From Leptospirillum sp. (GTDB lineage Bacteria; Nitrospirota; Leptospirillia; Leptospirillales; Leptospirillaceae): a stretch of DNA of 64,000 nucleotides. The number at the start of each line of letters is the position of its first letter. Position 1 is the first letter of the stretch. The position numbers were made by a program, and so were the translations under genes. Shown here piece by piece: positions 44,563 through 53,333 of the stretch. The stretch spans positions 94,199-158,198 of the forward strand of contig DAHUYM010000005.1 of assembly GCA_027315205.1 (NCBI GenBank), read 5' to 3'. The notes beneath the pieces were generated by a model, which was not told the DNA's origin, did no database searches, and was given only the letters and a program-made list of their open reading frames with translations.

Positions 44563-46034
44563 CGGAGGGTTTCCTGGATCTCTGCCGGTCCACGGCCCCC
44601 GATCCTGCGACGTTCGAGAATCCTTTCGATCTCCTCCGCCGCCTGGTATCCCGCCCTTACCGCCCCTTCCATCGTCGCCGGGAGGCCGGTGTCCGCCAGG
44701 TCGCCGGCGATCCAGAGATTGGAAAGGAACGAACTCGAGGACGGACGGTACATGCCCTGGCCCGGCGCAAAAACCGGGGTCGCGAATCGCTCGCGGATGA
44801 CCCGGGAATGAACGAGGTCCAGGGCGTTCAGGTCCGAAACGATTTTCTTGAGTGTCACCATCGCGCTCACCACCAGGTCCCTGTCGCTACGGTCGGCCAG
44901 CTTGTCGGCCCCCGAAACGACGCAGGAGACGCTTTTCGTCGCGTGGAACTGCCGGGCGGGACCGGTGTACTGGAAATCGAAGAGAGAAGGATCCGGAATC
45001 CGGCCCGCCTGCCCCGACGGGGTCATCGCGTCCTTGTTGAAAACCCAGTGAATGTCGTTTTCCGGGAACCCGGTCATGATCGGAATCCAGACCTCCCTGC
45101 GAAGCCAGAGATGAATGGAAAGGATCGGGGACGGGTCAGAAAGGCGTGCGACGTTCTGGACCAGAGGCTCGTTCATGCGCTCCATCGGAAAGAGCCGTTC
45201 GAAGGCCCAGGGAGGGACCGCCACGATGACGTGGTCCCCGGGACCGACCTTGAAGCTTTCCCGGGAGGCCACCAGTTCCGAAACCCTGTCCTGCTGGATG
45301 TGAAACTGGTTCACCGAGGTCTTGAGGCGGATATCGACCCCCCTTTTCTCCAGGACACGCTGGGCCGGTTCCACGATCAGATCCGAGAGGGGGACGGTGT
45401 TGTACCCGAGCGTCCTGGGTCCCGCGCCCGAAAAAAGGGACTCCTTCAGGATCGACACCAGGAGGGAGGCACTGACCTTGTCCGTCGGCAGATTCGTGGC
45501 GGAAATGGTCAGAAGTTCCCAAAATCGGTCGATTGCTTCCTTGGTCTGTCCCGCCTGCCTGAGGAACGTCCTCGCGTCCATGTGGTCGACCGCATCGTTC
45601 CGCTTCGGAAGCGCACCCTTGATCCGGAGGAGGGAAAGCCGGGAAATGAGGGACAGGCCTCCAAAACCCATTACGCCGGAAAGAAGGCCTGCCTGCCCGT
45701 TGTTGAGAGGGATCTCGAGCAAGGACAAGCGGTCCGGCGGGATCAGGAGATACAGGGAAAAGGGGTCGAGGAAGGCGAGGTGATTTTCGGTGCCCAGGAT
45801 TTTCAGGAGGTGGCGGGTGGCATGATATCCGTCCATGAACAGGTGCTGGCCGGTGTCGGTCATCAGGCCATCGTAGGACTCCCGGTAGGACGAGGTCCGT
45901 CCGCCCAGTTGCGCCCGCGCTTCGAGAATGACGATATTTCTCGGCCGTCCCCGATCGTGTGACAGCGCCTCTGCGGCGGCGATCCCCGACAGCCCCCCTC
46001 CCACGACGTATATCGACGGGTACCGGTCAGACAT
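44559..46034 (-). CDS. hpnE: Hydroxysqualene dehydroxylase HpnE
   Basis: 491 residues. The FAD-binding motif is IYVVGGGLSGIAAAEALSHD at the N-terminus, with the flavin amine-oxidase GGRTSSYRES and the terminal LWIAGDLADTGLPATMEGAV segment (in part). It reduces hydroxysqualene to squalene. The start at 46034 overlaps the hpnD stop by 8 bp; the frame open to 46208 lies in hpnD. Confidence 0.93.
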   Translation of the reverse strand: MSDRYPSIYVVGGGLSGIAAAEALSHDRGRPRNIVILEARAQLGGRTSSYRESYDGLMTDTGQHLFMDGYHATRHLLKILGTENHLAFLDPFSLYLLIPPDRLSLLEIPLNNGQAGLLSGVMGFGGLSLISRLSLLRIKGALPKRNDAVDHMDARTFLRQAGQTKEAIDRFWELLTISATNLPTDKVSASLLVSILKESLFSGAGPRTLGYNTVPLSDLIVEPAQRVLEKRGVDIRLKTSVNQFHIQQDRVSELVASRESFKVGPGDHVIVAVPPWAFERLFPMERMNEPLVQNVARLSDPSPILSIHLWLRREVWIPIMTGFPENDIHWVFNKDAMTPSGQAGRIPDPSLFDFQYTGPARQFHATKSVSCVVSGADKLADRSDRDLVVSAMVTLKKIVSDLNALDLVHSRVIRERFATPVFAPGQGMYRPSSSSFLSNLWIAGDLADTGLPATMEGAVRAGYQAAEEIERILERRRIGGRGPAEIQETLR

Positions 46035-46998
46035 AGCCCGCTCCATCCCGTCGGGCGGTCCACCCCGGGAAAACCCGGGAGGACAACCAGAACCCGGCAA
46101 GAAGCCGGAACTTCCGAAAGGGGGAAAGCCGGATCCTGTCTCGGTAGACTTCGAACCTCTTCCGGCGAATGGTCCTGTGGATATCCCGGTAAAAAACGGA
46201 CATCGCACGGGCCGCCTCCATCGTTTTCAGGAGGGAAGGCTCGTCCAACAGGTCCTCGGCCTCGCGATAATCGCGGTCGGCAATTTCCCAGAGCTCTTCC
46301 AGGAGACGAACGAATCCCCGACCCTGATTGCCGTCAAGGACATCGGCCTCGGTCACTCCGAAGTGCGCCATCCGGTCTGCGGGAAGATAGATCCTGTCCC
46401 GCTCCGCATCCCCCTTTAGATCCCTAAGGATATTCGTCAACTGGAACGCCTCCCCCAACCGGTCGGCATAGGGTCCGAGACGGGCGATCGATCCACCGAA
46501 AATCGGGATGCAGACGCGCCCGACAGCGCCGGCGGCCAAGTAGCAGTATCTTTTCAGGGCGGGAACGTCGGGAATCCGGACGTGGTCGAGGTCCGAGGAC
46601 ATCCCGGCAACGATCTCCCGAAAGAGGGAGACGGGGATGTCCCGGCGACGTATGAGGTCATCCAGGGAAACGGCCAAAGGGTGGTGGCTCCCGAGGGCCA
46701 TGGTGTCGCCCTGAAAGAGTCCTTCCCAGAACGCGAGCCGTTCCCGGGCTTCCGAACGATCCCGGGTCTCGTCGACAATGTCGTCGACGACGCGGCAAAA
46801 AACGTAGAACGTTTCGAGATCCGTACGGGATTCGGGTTGCAGGAAAAGAAAGGAGAGGGCGAAATTGCTTTTCCGGATCTCCTGTCTGGCCTTCTCGTAA
46901 CCCCTCAAATCCACGATCGTGTTTGGCGACACCCGTCCCGATACCCGTCTTTTTGTGATCTTCTCCAGTGCGCACCGTCGGCTTTCAAATGCTAGCAT
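46027..46998 (-). CDS. hpnD: Presqualene diphosphate synthase HpnD
   Basis: 323 residues with both aspartate-rich motifs (CRVVDDIVDETRD and QLTNILRDLKGDAERDRIYLP), the HpnD pattern. It joins two farnesyl diphosphates to presqualene diphosphate. First gene of the hpnD-hpnE-hpnC operon, divergent from the creatininase-like gene. The first 25 residues are poorly conserved and the true start may be further in. Confidence 0.92.
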   Translation of the reverse strand: MLAFESRRCALEKITKRRVSGRVSPNTIVDLRGYEKARQEIRKSNFALSFLFLQPESRTDLETFYVFCRVVDDIVDETRDRSEARERLAFWEGLFQGDTMALGSHHPLAVSLDDLIRRRDIPVSLFREIVAGMSSDLDHVRIPDVPALKRYCYLAAGAVGRVCIPIFGGSIARLGPYADRLGEAFQLTNILRDLKGDAERDRIYLPADRMAHFGVTEADVLDGNQGRGFVRLLEELWEIADRDYREAEDLLDEPSLLKTMEAARAMSVFYRDIHRTIRRKRFEVYRDRIRLSPFRKFRLLAGFWLSSRVFPGWTARRDGAGYV

Positions 46999-47104
46999 GT
47001 CCTTTCACCGCCTGACAAACAAAATCCAGGCTCGGGAGGTGCGTCCCCGGAAATGAAACGGCGTTTGTGGTAGGATGACCGTAACTATGGAAAGGATCCC
47101 GACG

Positions 47105-47851
47105 ATGGAAATCGCCAAAACGAACTGGCCCTGGGTCGAATCCTATCTCAGGACCAAAGCCATCCTCCTCGTCCCGATCGGCAGCACGGAACAGCACGGC
47201 CCCAACGGGCTGATCGGCACCGATCACCTTGTGGCCGAATCTCTGGCCCGGGCCGTTGGTGAGGACCTGAGCCTCCTCGTGGCCCCCACGCTCGCCTTCG
47301 GCATGTCCAACCACCACCTGGCATTCCCCGGTTCCGCGTCCCTCTCCCCCGAAACGATGATCCGGGTCGTGAGGGAGGTCGTGACGAGCTTCTCCCGGAA
47401 CGGGTTCCGCCGATTTTTCTTCATCAACGGACACGGAGGAAACGTCAGTTCCCTCCAGGCCGCTTTCGCGGACATCCTGGCCGACAGGCCGGACCTGAGG
47501 CTCCAATTGGCCTCCTGGTGGCTCCTCCCGGAAGTCCAGGAAAAAGAGAAAGAGTATTTCGGCAAGGAAAACGGATTCCATGCCACCTGCGGCGAGGTTT
47601 CGGTCACCTGGCACCTTTACCCCGGAGCCGAGACGCCGATAGCCCCGGGAGTGGCACCCGACCCAGAGACCGAATGGCCCGTGGGTCCGGAACGGTACCG
47701 GTTCCTTTACCCGGACGGAAGGATGGGGTCGAACCCGGCGCTCGCCACCGGGGAAAAAGGGAAAGTCCTGTTCGAGATCGCCCGCAAGGCCATCGGAGAC
47801 AGGGTCCGGAAGTTCCTTCAGTTGGACGGCGCCACCATGACGGGGGGCTGA
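47105..47851 (+). CDS. Creatininase family protein
   Basis: 248 residues of the creatininase/MftE amidohydrolase fold. Metal-binding motifs visible are IGSTEQHGPNGLIGTDHLVAE, FINGHGGN and ATCGEVSVTWHL. Known members include creatininase, MftE and ArfB-like formamide hydrolases, so the substrate cannot be named. ATG 47105 is chosen because GGAAAGGA lies at good spacing; ATGs at 47075 and 47087 are in frame. Confidence 0.85.
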   Translation: MEIAKTNWPWVESYLRTKAILLVPIGSTEQHGPNGLIGTDHLVAESLARAVGEDLSLLVAPTLAFGMSNHHLAFPGSASLSPETMIRVVREVVTSFSRNGFRRFFFINGHGGNVSSLQAAFADILADRPDLRLQLASWWLLPEVQEKEKEYFGKENGFHATCGEVSVTWHLYPGAETPIAPGVAPDPETEWPVGPERYRFLYPDGRMGSNPALATGEKGKVLFEIARKAIGDRVRKFLQLDGATMTGG

Positions 47852-47857
47852 CTCCAC

Positions 47858-48523
47858 GTGATCATCGTCATCGCCAATCAGAAAGGCGGGTGCGGAAAGA
47901 CCACGACGGCGGTCAACCTTGCCGGGGCCCTGGCCGCCCGGGGGAAGGACGTCATCCTGGTCGATTCGGATCCTCAGGGCTCGGCACTCAAATGGCGATC
48001 GCTCTCGGAATCGGATTTTCCAGTGCCGGTGGTCTCCCTTCCCAAACCGGTCCTCGATCAGGAACTTCCCCAGCTCGCCCGGAAATACGAATACGTGATC
48101 GCCGACACCCCTCCCGGCATGGAGGATATCACCCGTAGCGCCCTGGTCTGCGCCGACCTTGCCATCGTCCCGATGCAACCCTCGCCGCTCGACCTCTGGT
48201 CGGGAACGGACATCATCGGCCTGGTCCGGAAAGCGGAGATCCTGAATCCGGATCTCAAGGTGGTGCTCCTCCTGAACCGGAAAATCCAGGGAACCCGGCT
48301 CGGACGGGAATCGCTGGATGCGCTCAAGGAATTCCCGTTCGACGTCCTGAAGACCGAAATCCACCAGCGGGTTATTCTGGCGGAGGCGATCCTTCACGGA
48401 CAGACCGTCACCCAAGTGGATCCCGACAGCCCGTCGGCCCTCGAGTTTTTTTCCCTGTCGCTCGAAATCGTCCCCGAGGAGCAAGCCCATGAAGCCACGG
48501 CCCAGCCTGAAAGAAGTCATTAG
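47858..48523 (+). CDS. ParA-family ATPase
   Basis: 221 residues with the deviant Walker A KGGCGKTT preceded by IANQ, Walker A' VDSDPQGSALKW, and the switch segment ADTPPGMEDI. Members position plasmids, chromosomes or protein complexes by a gradient on the nucleoid. GTG start with GGGGG upstream. The next gene overlaps by 35 bp and encodes a ribbon-helix-helix-type protein, like the ParA-ParG pair of plasmids, but no replication gene is near, so a role on cargo or the chromosome is possible. Confidence 0.88.
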   Translation: MIIVIANQKGGCGKTTTAVNLAGALAARGKDVILVDSDPQGSALKWRSLSESDFPVPVVSLPKPVLDQELPQLARKYEYVIADTPPGMEDITRSALVCADLAIVPMQPSPLDLWSGTDIIGLVRKAEILNPDLKVVLLLNRKIQGTRLGRESLDALKEFPFDVLKTEIHQRVILAEAILHGQTVTQVDPDSPSALEFFSLSLEIVPEEQAHEATAQPERSH

Positions 48524-48767
48524 ATCCCGCGATGTCGAGTCCTTCATCCGGGAAGGGAAGGCCCCGGAAGAGGACCCTTCTTCTCCCGATACCAACCATG
48601 TCCGGCTCGCCATGGACATCCCCAAGGAACTCCACGACGCCCTCACGATTCTCCTTGAGGGGAAAAACATGACCCTCGAGCAAGCCCTCAAGGAAATGAT
48701 CGTCGAATACATCACAAAGGACTGGGAGGAACCCGGTCCCGGAGCGCCGTCATCTCCCCCCTCCTGA
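48489..48767 (+). CDS. Ribbon-helix-helix-type partner of ParA
   Basis: 92 residues. The C-terminal half VRLAMDIPKELHDALTILLE followed by a second helix (TLEQALKEMIVEYI) fits the ribbon-helix-helix DNA-binding fold, in which the initial strand contacts DNA. The N-terminal tail is charged, like that of ParG, which stimulates ParA. GAGGAG precedes the ATG. It overlaps ParA by 35 bp. Confidence 0.7.
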   Translation: MKPRPSLKEVIRSRDVESFIREGKAPEEDPSSPDTNHVRLAMDIPKELHDALTILLEGKNMTLEQALKEMIVEYITKDWEEPGPGAPSSPPS

Positions 48768-49690
48768 AACCGCACTCCCCCCTGCGCCCCGGCAGCACTC
48801 TGGGGGTTCTTTCACCCAGCCTCAAGGGGAACATGGACCTTTTTCCTGTCGCACTGCGACGTCTCGGGGAAAAAGGCCTCTCGCTCGTCTTGTTCGATCC
48901 ACCGGAATCCTCGGGCGGATCGACCCCCTTCGTCGCGCCGGACAGGGTCCGTGCGAAATCCTTCGCGGATCTCCTCCGAAACGAGAACATCGACGGGATC
49001 ATACCGTCGCGGGGAGGATACGGGGCCATCCGGCTTCTTGGCACACTCTCGGAAGAACTCGCCGACATCCCGAGAATCCCGGCCCTGACCGGATTTTCGG
49101 ACGCGACGAACCTCCATGCGTTCCTCTGGAGCCGGTTCCGGGCCGTGACGTTCCATGGGCCGCATCTCAGGGGATTGAACGATTCGGAGGGCACATTCGA
49201 GGACTTCTGGGACGTGCTTTCCGGCCGGCGCGGAAAAGGGTGCCCCCTGACTTTGGGAGAGACGAACGTCGTCCGGTCGGGACAGGCCTCGGGGCCCCTG
49301 GTGGGAGGAAATCTCGAGACGCTGGCGCATCTCGCCGGAACCCCCTGGCTGACCCCTTCAAAGGATTCCATTCTTTTACTGGAAGACATCGACGAACCAC
49401 TCTACGCGATCGACCGGGCTCTCTGGCAGTTGAAACACGCGGGATTTCTGGAAGGGGTCCAGGCGGTCATCCTCGGCCCGTTTTCGGGCCGGACTCCCAG
49501 GGACGATGACCCGGCCGAAAACGTCGTGGATCTCCTCCTGCCCCTTCTCCCGGCCGGAACGCCTGTCCTCATCTCAAACCGGCCGGGACACGATCTCCCG
49601 ATGGCGACCTGGCCACTGGGAATCCCGGTCCGCCTCGATCTTTCCAGGCGGGATCCGCCTTCGCTAACCCTCCTCGAAACGCCTTTCTGA
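48764..49690 (+). CDS. LD-carboxypeptidase (peptidase family S66), likely CTG start
   Basis: Murein tetrapeptide LD-carboxypeptidase-like protein. The active-site region SRGGYGAIRLLG carries the conserved GGYG; GGNLETLAHLAGTPWL, LLLEDIDEPLYAIDRALWQL and PGHDLPMATWPLGIPVRLD follow the S66 pattern with its Glu and His. The first ATG (48833) would remove the conserved opening strand: the frame before it reads LKPHSPLRPGSTLGVLSPS, which matches family N-termini. No ATG, GTG or TTG exists between the upstream stop (48656) and 48833, so I place the start at CTG 48764, which overlaps the preceding stop as CTGA. Confidence 0.82.
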   Translation: MKPHSPLRPGSTLGVLSPSLKGNMDLFPVALRRLGEKGLSLVLFDPPESSGGSTPFVAPDRVRAKSFADLLRNENIDGIIPSRGGYGAIRLLGTLSEELADIPRIPALTGFSDATNLHAFLWSRFRAVTFHGPHLRGLNDSEGTFEDFWDVLSGRRGKGCPLTLGETNVVRSGQASGPLVGGNLETLAHLAGTPWLTPSKDSILLLEDIDEPLYAIDRALWQLKHAGFLEGVQAVILGPFSGRTPRDDDPAENVVDLLLPLLPAGTPVLISNRPGHDLPMATWPLGIPVRLDLSRRDPPSLTLLETPF

Positions 49691-49711
49691 TCAGGCCAAC
49701 CCTCCCGGGTA

Positions 49712-51328
49712 TCAGGGGGTCTCTTCCTGACGACCCGCAGATGTGCCTACGCCCGCACCCATCAGGGAAATAATCGAACCTCCCGGCAGCATGACCGTTT
49801 TTCGGGTATCCAGCGGATGGACCGCCCGTTCTTCCCGGTAAAGATTGAGCACATCGATGGTTCCGAGAAGGTCCCCGATCACAAGGAACCCATCCCGGTA
49901 GGCGAGCTGGACGGGATGGATGCCGACGGCGAGGGGATTTCCAGGCATCGTCCTGACAACCGGCGAACTTGACGAATTCCCCGCCACCGCGATCAGATGG
50001 CCCGACCGAAGGGATACGGAAGACATCCCGACTTCCGGGGATAACGGAATCGATATCGGATGACGGCTGACGTTCATCGCCAGGACCCTTCCCACACCCA
50101 GGGACTGATCCAAATCCGCCAGGAAAAGAAGGCCCCCGCCGCTGATTGCGAGACTTTTCGGGCGTATGCTGACCTGGGCGCCCGGTTCCGCCCCTTCACC
50201 CGCGACCCGATTTCCGTTTCCGGAAATCACCACGATTTCTCCGGGGTCGAGGGATCGCACTTTTTTGGGATCGCTGACATCCGCGGCGACCTGAAGGTGA
50301 TCGTTGGCGATGTTGATTTCGTCAATCGTACCTCCCGAATCCGCGATGAACAGGTGGTGCCGGTGAACCGCGATCGCCATCGGGGAAAGTGTCACATCGA
50401 CGGCTGGCATGGGAACCGGTCCGGCCTCGAGGGTCCCGTCCCCCAGTCCGGCCACGGCCACGATCATGCCAGTCGGGACAGAGACCCAAACGGTCTTGCC
50501 CTTCCGGATGACGGGAACGCTCACCGGTGCGGGCGATTCGTTCAGAAGGGAAATCCGGCCCGTTTCTCCCGCGATCAAGATCTTCCCGCCGCCGCCGTTC
50601 GCGATCGCCACGGGGCTGAGTCGACAGGAAAAGGCGTCGATCGGTGTGTCTCCCGGATATCGGTCGCCGCCCCCGGCGACGACGGAAAGCATTCCGGGCG
50701 GTAGCGAGAGAGGAGCCGCCAAACCCAACGATTTGGCGTGGATCCCCGTGCGCTGGATCATCCTGGTAAACCGCCCGCGCAACGCCCCGGTGTTCCCCAA
50801 CGGGGGGATCTCGTAGAGGTTCCTATTCCGTGAGGATATGTTCAGGACGTCGATCGTTCCGGCGCCATCGGCAATGAATACGAGACCTTTCGATTCGGTG
50901 AGTCCCAGCGGATTGATCCCTACGGACACAGCCGGGACCGGAACCACGCCGGGAAGAGGGGCGGTGTGACTGTTTCCCGCCATCACGACCGCCTGACCCT
51001 GGGACAAGGTGACCGGCGGTCCGTCCTTCACCGCCGCGTTCGGAAGGACCTTGTTCGAGTGGGTGATATTCAGGTAGACCAGGTTGTGCCGTGTGTCGGA
51101 CATAATCAGATCGTGTCCGTAAAACGCGATCGAAACTGTTTCGATATCCAGCTGGTTCGCGAATTGCGGTATCAGTCCGGGATAGAAGCGGTGTACCCTG
51201 GACGCCGCGAAAGACAGACCGGAAACGGCAAGGAAAAAGACGACCGCAAGTATTCCGGCCGTTCGCACCGTTCCGCGAAAAACCTTCACCCCCGGCCTTT
51301 CCGGAGAGCTTTTCCTGAAGATCCCCAC
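49712..51328 (-). CDS. Exported NHL-type beta-propeller protein
   Basis: About 538 residues. A signal peptide (ILAVVFFLAVSGLSFA) is followed by a repeat-rich body in which a motif of the form plus V-x-L/I-x-P-x-x-(L/I)-A...GLVFIADGAGTIDVLNI recurs about five times (for example HHLFIADSGGTIDEINI and GFLVIGDLLGTIDVLNL), consistent with NHL-like propeller blades. Secreted or periplasmic binding role likely. The GTG at 51328 has AGGGAGGG close upstream; a GTG at 51289 with GGAAAGG is an equal candidate and gives a more usual signal peptide. The frame is open to 51415. Confidence 0.75.
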   Translation of the reverse strand: MGIFRKSSPERPGVKVFRGTVRTAGILAVVFFLAVSGLSFAASRVHRFYPGLIPQFANQLDIETVSIAFYGHDLIMSDTRHNLVYLNITHSNKVLPNAAVKDGPPVTLSQGQAVVMAGNSHTAPLPGVVPVPAVSVGINPLGLTESKGLVFIADGAGTIDVLNISSRNRNLYEIPPLGNTGALRGRFTRMIQRTGIHAKSLGLAAPLSLPPGMLSVVAGGGDRYPGDTPIDAFSCRLSPVAIANGGGGKILIAGETGRISLLNESPAPVSVPVIRKGKTVWVSVPTGMIVAVAGLGDGTLEAGPVPMPAVDVTLSPMAIAVHRHHLFIADSGGTIDEINIANDHLQVAADVSDPKKVRSLDPGEIVVISGNGNRVAGEGAEPGAQVSIRPKSLAISGGGLLFLADLDQSLGVGRVLAMNVSRHPISIPLSPEVGMSSVSLRSGHLIAVAGNSSSSPVVRTMPGNPLAVGIHPVQLAYRDGFLVIGDLLGTIDVLNLYREERAVHPLDTRKTVMLPGGSIISLMGAGVGTSAGRQEETP

Positions 51329-51453
51329 ACATCCCTCCCTACCACCCAAGAGGAAGATACCCTCATTCTCCCTAAGAACATTTTTTTTTCTTCTTCTGGC
51401 GTTTACAATTGGCAACGGACCCTGCCGTTCATCCTTCCAAACTCGGAGAATCC

Positions 51454-51897
51454 ATGCCTCGCATGATGAAAGTCCTTTTCCTGACGATCGGTCTCGTCGT
51501 CCTCGGATCCATCCTTCTCATCGAATTCCAGGCTTCGGCACCCAAGCCCCGGATCGAAGGAGGATCCCTTTCCAAGGCACTGGACAGTCTGGATGAGCGG
51601 ATGAAGGAGAAAATCCAGGCGCTCAACAAAACACTGACAGAGAAGGAGGGTCTGAGCAAACCCCTCTTCTCCGGACAATCCATCCGGTTCGAAGGACAGG
51701 TTTTCGAAGCCACCGTCACCGACGCCTGGGATCGACTTCCCCGCCGTCAAAAGGAAATGGTCCTGAAGGTCATTCTCGAAAACTACCGGAATTCCCGTCA
51801 ACAGCGCCTCAAGGAAAACAACGAGCCGACCATCATTTTCATCGAAAATGGGCGAAAAGTCGCCGTCCATACCGTGCTCGAGGACATCATCCATTGA
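51454..51897 (+). CDS. Small membrane-anchored protein of unknown function
   Basis: 147 residues from ATG 51454 with GGAG six bases ahead. One N-terminal membrane helix (VLFLTIGLVVLGSILLIEF) is followed by a helical region (KALDSLDERMKEKIQALNK) and a small alpha/beta part. No family recognised. It is divergent from the propeller gene and overlaps the convergent gene at 51887 by 11 bp. Confidence 0.65.
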   Translation: MPRMMKVLFLTIGLVVLGSILLIEFQASAPKPRIEGGSLSKALDSLDERMKEKIQALNKTLTEKEGLSKPLFSGQSIRFEGQVFEATVTDAWDRLPRRQKEMVLKVILENYRNSRQQRLKENNEPTIIFIENGRKVAVHTVLEDIIH

Positions 51898-52351
51898 TTC
51901 CCGCAACGTTTCCGGGGGCGGATTTCCCGCCGGGAAAGACGAGTTCCCGGTTTCGTTCGTCACAAAAACCCGGCATGCTTACCCAGCTTTGGGAAAACTC
52001 CCAGAACCGCATTCCGGGATCTTCCTCGGGCGGCATGAGCCGGGGGAGCCAACCCGCCCGCAATACCGGCGTCCCGTCCTTGTTTTCGAAGACCACCGCC
52101 ATACGGATACCTCCCCCCTCCTTGGAGAGTATCTGGAACCGAACCCGTTCTACAGAATCCAGCCGGAAATGGAGATGCCATTCATCCCGTTCGATCGTGA
52201 ACGACGCACCGTCGACCGACATTTTCCGGGCCGATCCCGGATAAAGCTCCGCCACCCCTCCGGGTGACCGGATGGAAAAAAGCGCTTCCCCTCGGTCAAA
52301 CATCGTCCGGATCAGTTCTCCCCAGGCTCTCCAGATATCCTCGTTCTCCAC
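51887..52351 (-). CDS. Hypothetical protein, distantly heme-utilisation-like
   Basis: 154 residues, cytoplasmic by appearance. The sequence alternates strands (DEWHLHFRLDSVERVRFQIL, IRMAVVFENKDGTPVLRAG) in a way that recalls the ChuX/HutX/HemS heme-utilisation fold, but key family motifs are not certain. Treat the resemblance as tentative. Codon use matches the neighbours. Confidence 0.55.
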   Translation of the reverse strand: MENEDIWRAWGELIRTMFDRGEALFSIRSPGGVAELYPGSARKMSVDGASFTIERDEWHLHFRLDSVERVRFQILSKEGGGIRMAVVFENKDGTPVLRAGWLPRLMPPEEDPGMRFWEFSQSWVSMPGFCDERNRELVFPGGKSAPGNVAGING

Positions 52352-52386
52352 GCCCTCTTCTCCTTAAATCATCCGGAACCCGTCAT

Positions 52387-52415
52387 TTGCCAGAAGCCTT
52401 CATTTCCATTATAGT
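52387..52415 (+). promoter_or_regulatory. Sigma-70 promoter of tRNA-Glu
   Basis: TTGCCA and TATAGT are 17 bp apart and end 39 bp before the tRNA 5' end. Confidence 0.55.
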
Positions 52416-52454
52416 TCCCAGGTTCGTCGATTGCTTTCACGGCTTCCGAAAAAT

Positions 52455-52530
52455 GGTCCCATCGTCTAGTGGCCCAGGACGCTGGCCTCTCACGCCGGAA
52501 ACACGGGTTCGAAACCCGTTGGGACCACCA
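52455..52530 (+). tRNA. tRNA-Glu (anticodon CTC)
   Basis: Cloverleaf with acceptor GGTCCCA/TGGGACC, anticodon arm CTGGC/GCCGG (one U-G pair) with loop CTCTCAC, and T arm ACGGG/CCCGT with TTCGAAA. CCA is encoded at 52528-52530. Its 3' half is repeated at 53334. Confidence 0.95.
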
Positions 52531-52531
52531 A
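52495..52531 (+). repeat. Left copy of attachment-site-like direct repeat (3' end of tRNA-Glu)
   Basis: These 37 bases from the anticodon stem to just past CCA recur at 53334-53370 with two differences. The layout, a tRNA 3' end repeated on the far side of foreign-looking DNA, is that of an integrated element. Confidence 0.65.
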
Positions 52532-52692
52532 TATTTTCTTGACTCCGACAAAGAGTTCCGAGCCCGCATATCCCACGGTACTCAGGTGATGCCATCGGGT
52601 GACTCCTTCCCGAAATTTCAACAGGACATCGCAAAACCCCTCCGAATCGGCAAATCGATCTCCACTCCCGACGGTTTCCGGGATGATGTCAC

Positions 52693-53064
52693 TCAAACAA
52701 TCTTGCAGGGAATGACGGCGTCTTCATCGAAACCGTACACCGAGCACAAGCGATGATACCCGTCGGCGATCACAACCTTCCCATTGGCTTTGTCTCTGAC
52801 AAGAAGTATCGGTGAAAGTCCGCTCCCGGCCAGAATTTTCTTGCGGTCTTTTTCGACATGCGAATTGCTGACGCCCAATAACGACAAGCCGGAAGCCCTG
52901 AATATGTCTTTTGCCTTGAATCTGGAAACAGGCGCCTGTTTCAATTTCTGGGAGAGGATGGAGACGGTTTGCGGATCAAAGATCAGATTCAAGTAAGACT
53001 CTGCTGCAGGGTAGTTGTTTCCCTCAGGTGTTTCCAGCCATTTGATTTCGCTTTGGCTTCCCAT
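52693..53064 (-). CDS. ParB/sulfiredoxin-like small protein inside the tRNA-Glu repeat pair
   Basis: 123 residues. The ATG at 53064 is chosen because GGAGAG lies seven bases ahead. The C-terminal LLVRDKANGKVVIADGYHRLC segment (in part) matches the G-x-H-R nucleotide-binding motif of the ParB/Srx superfamily, while the N-terminal half (FKAKDIFRASGLSLLGVSN) is unassigned. It is the only gene between the two tRNA-Glu repeat copies, so it may be the cargo of a small mobile element. Confidence 0.7.
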   Translation of the reverse strand: MGSQSEIKWLETPEGNNYPAAESYLNLIFDPQTVSILSQKLKQAPVSRFKAKDIFRASGLSLLGVSNSHVEKDRKKILAGSGLSPILLVRDKANGKVVIADGYHRLCSVYGFDEDAVIPCKIV

Positions 53065-53333
53065 ATAAGTCTCTCTCCGATGATTGTTCCGTTTCGTCAC
53101 CCGGGTCGAACGTTTCCAGAGAAATGATGATCGACGCCGTATTAAGGATTATGGAATCCATTGATTAAAGATGATACCCCCGTCCAGGCAGAGGTAGACG
53201 AACACGCACATATTGCGATATTTTGATTCGCTACTGATTACCGGATTCGAGTGCCATTCTGCACCTTTCGGTCGGATGGTGACAGACATCGGAGCGAATC
53301 CGGAGAAAAATCCGTTTTTCACATTGATTCTTA
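53065..53333. other. Non-coding part of the tRNA-Glu-flanked insert
   Basis: No supported gene. Antisense frames across both repeat copies read phrases such as VPTGFEPVFP, a well-known false product of tRNA antisense sequence. Confidence 0.45.

Noticed and set aside
46985..48775. 596-codon minus-strand frame
   Set aside because: Antisense to the creatininase-like, ParA and RHH genes, all of which have clear motifs.
52369..52696. Minus-strand frames reading VPTGFEPVFP-like phrases across tRNA-Glu and its repeat
   Set aside because: A classic false product of tRNA antisense sequence.
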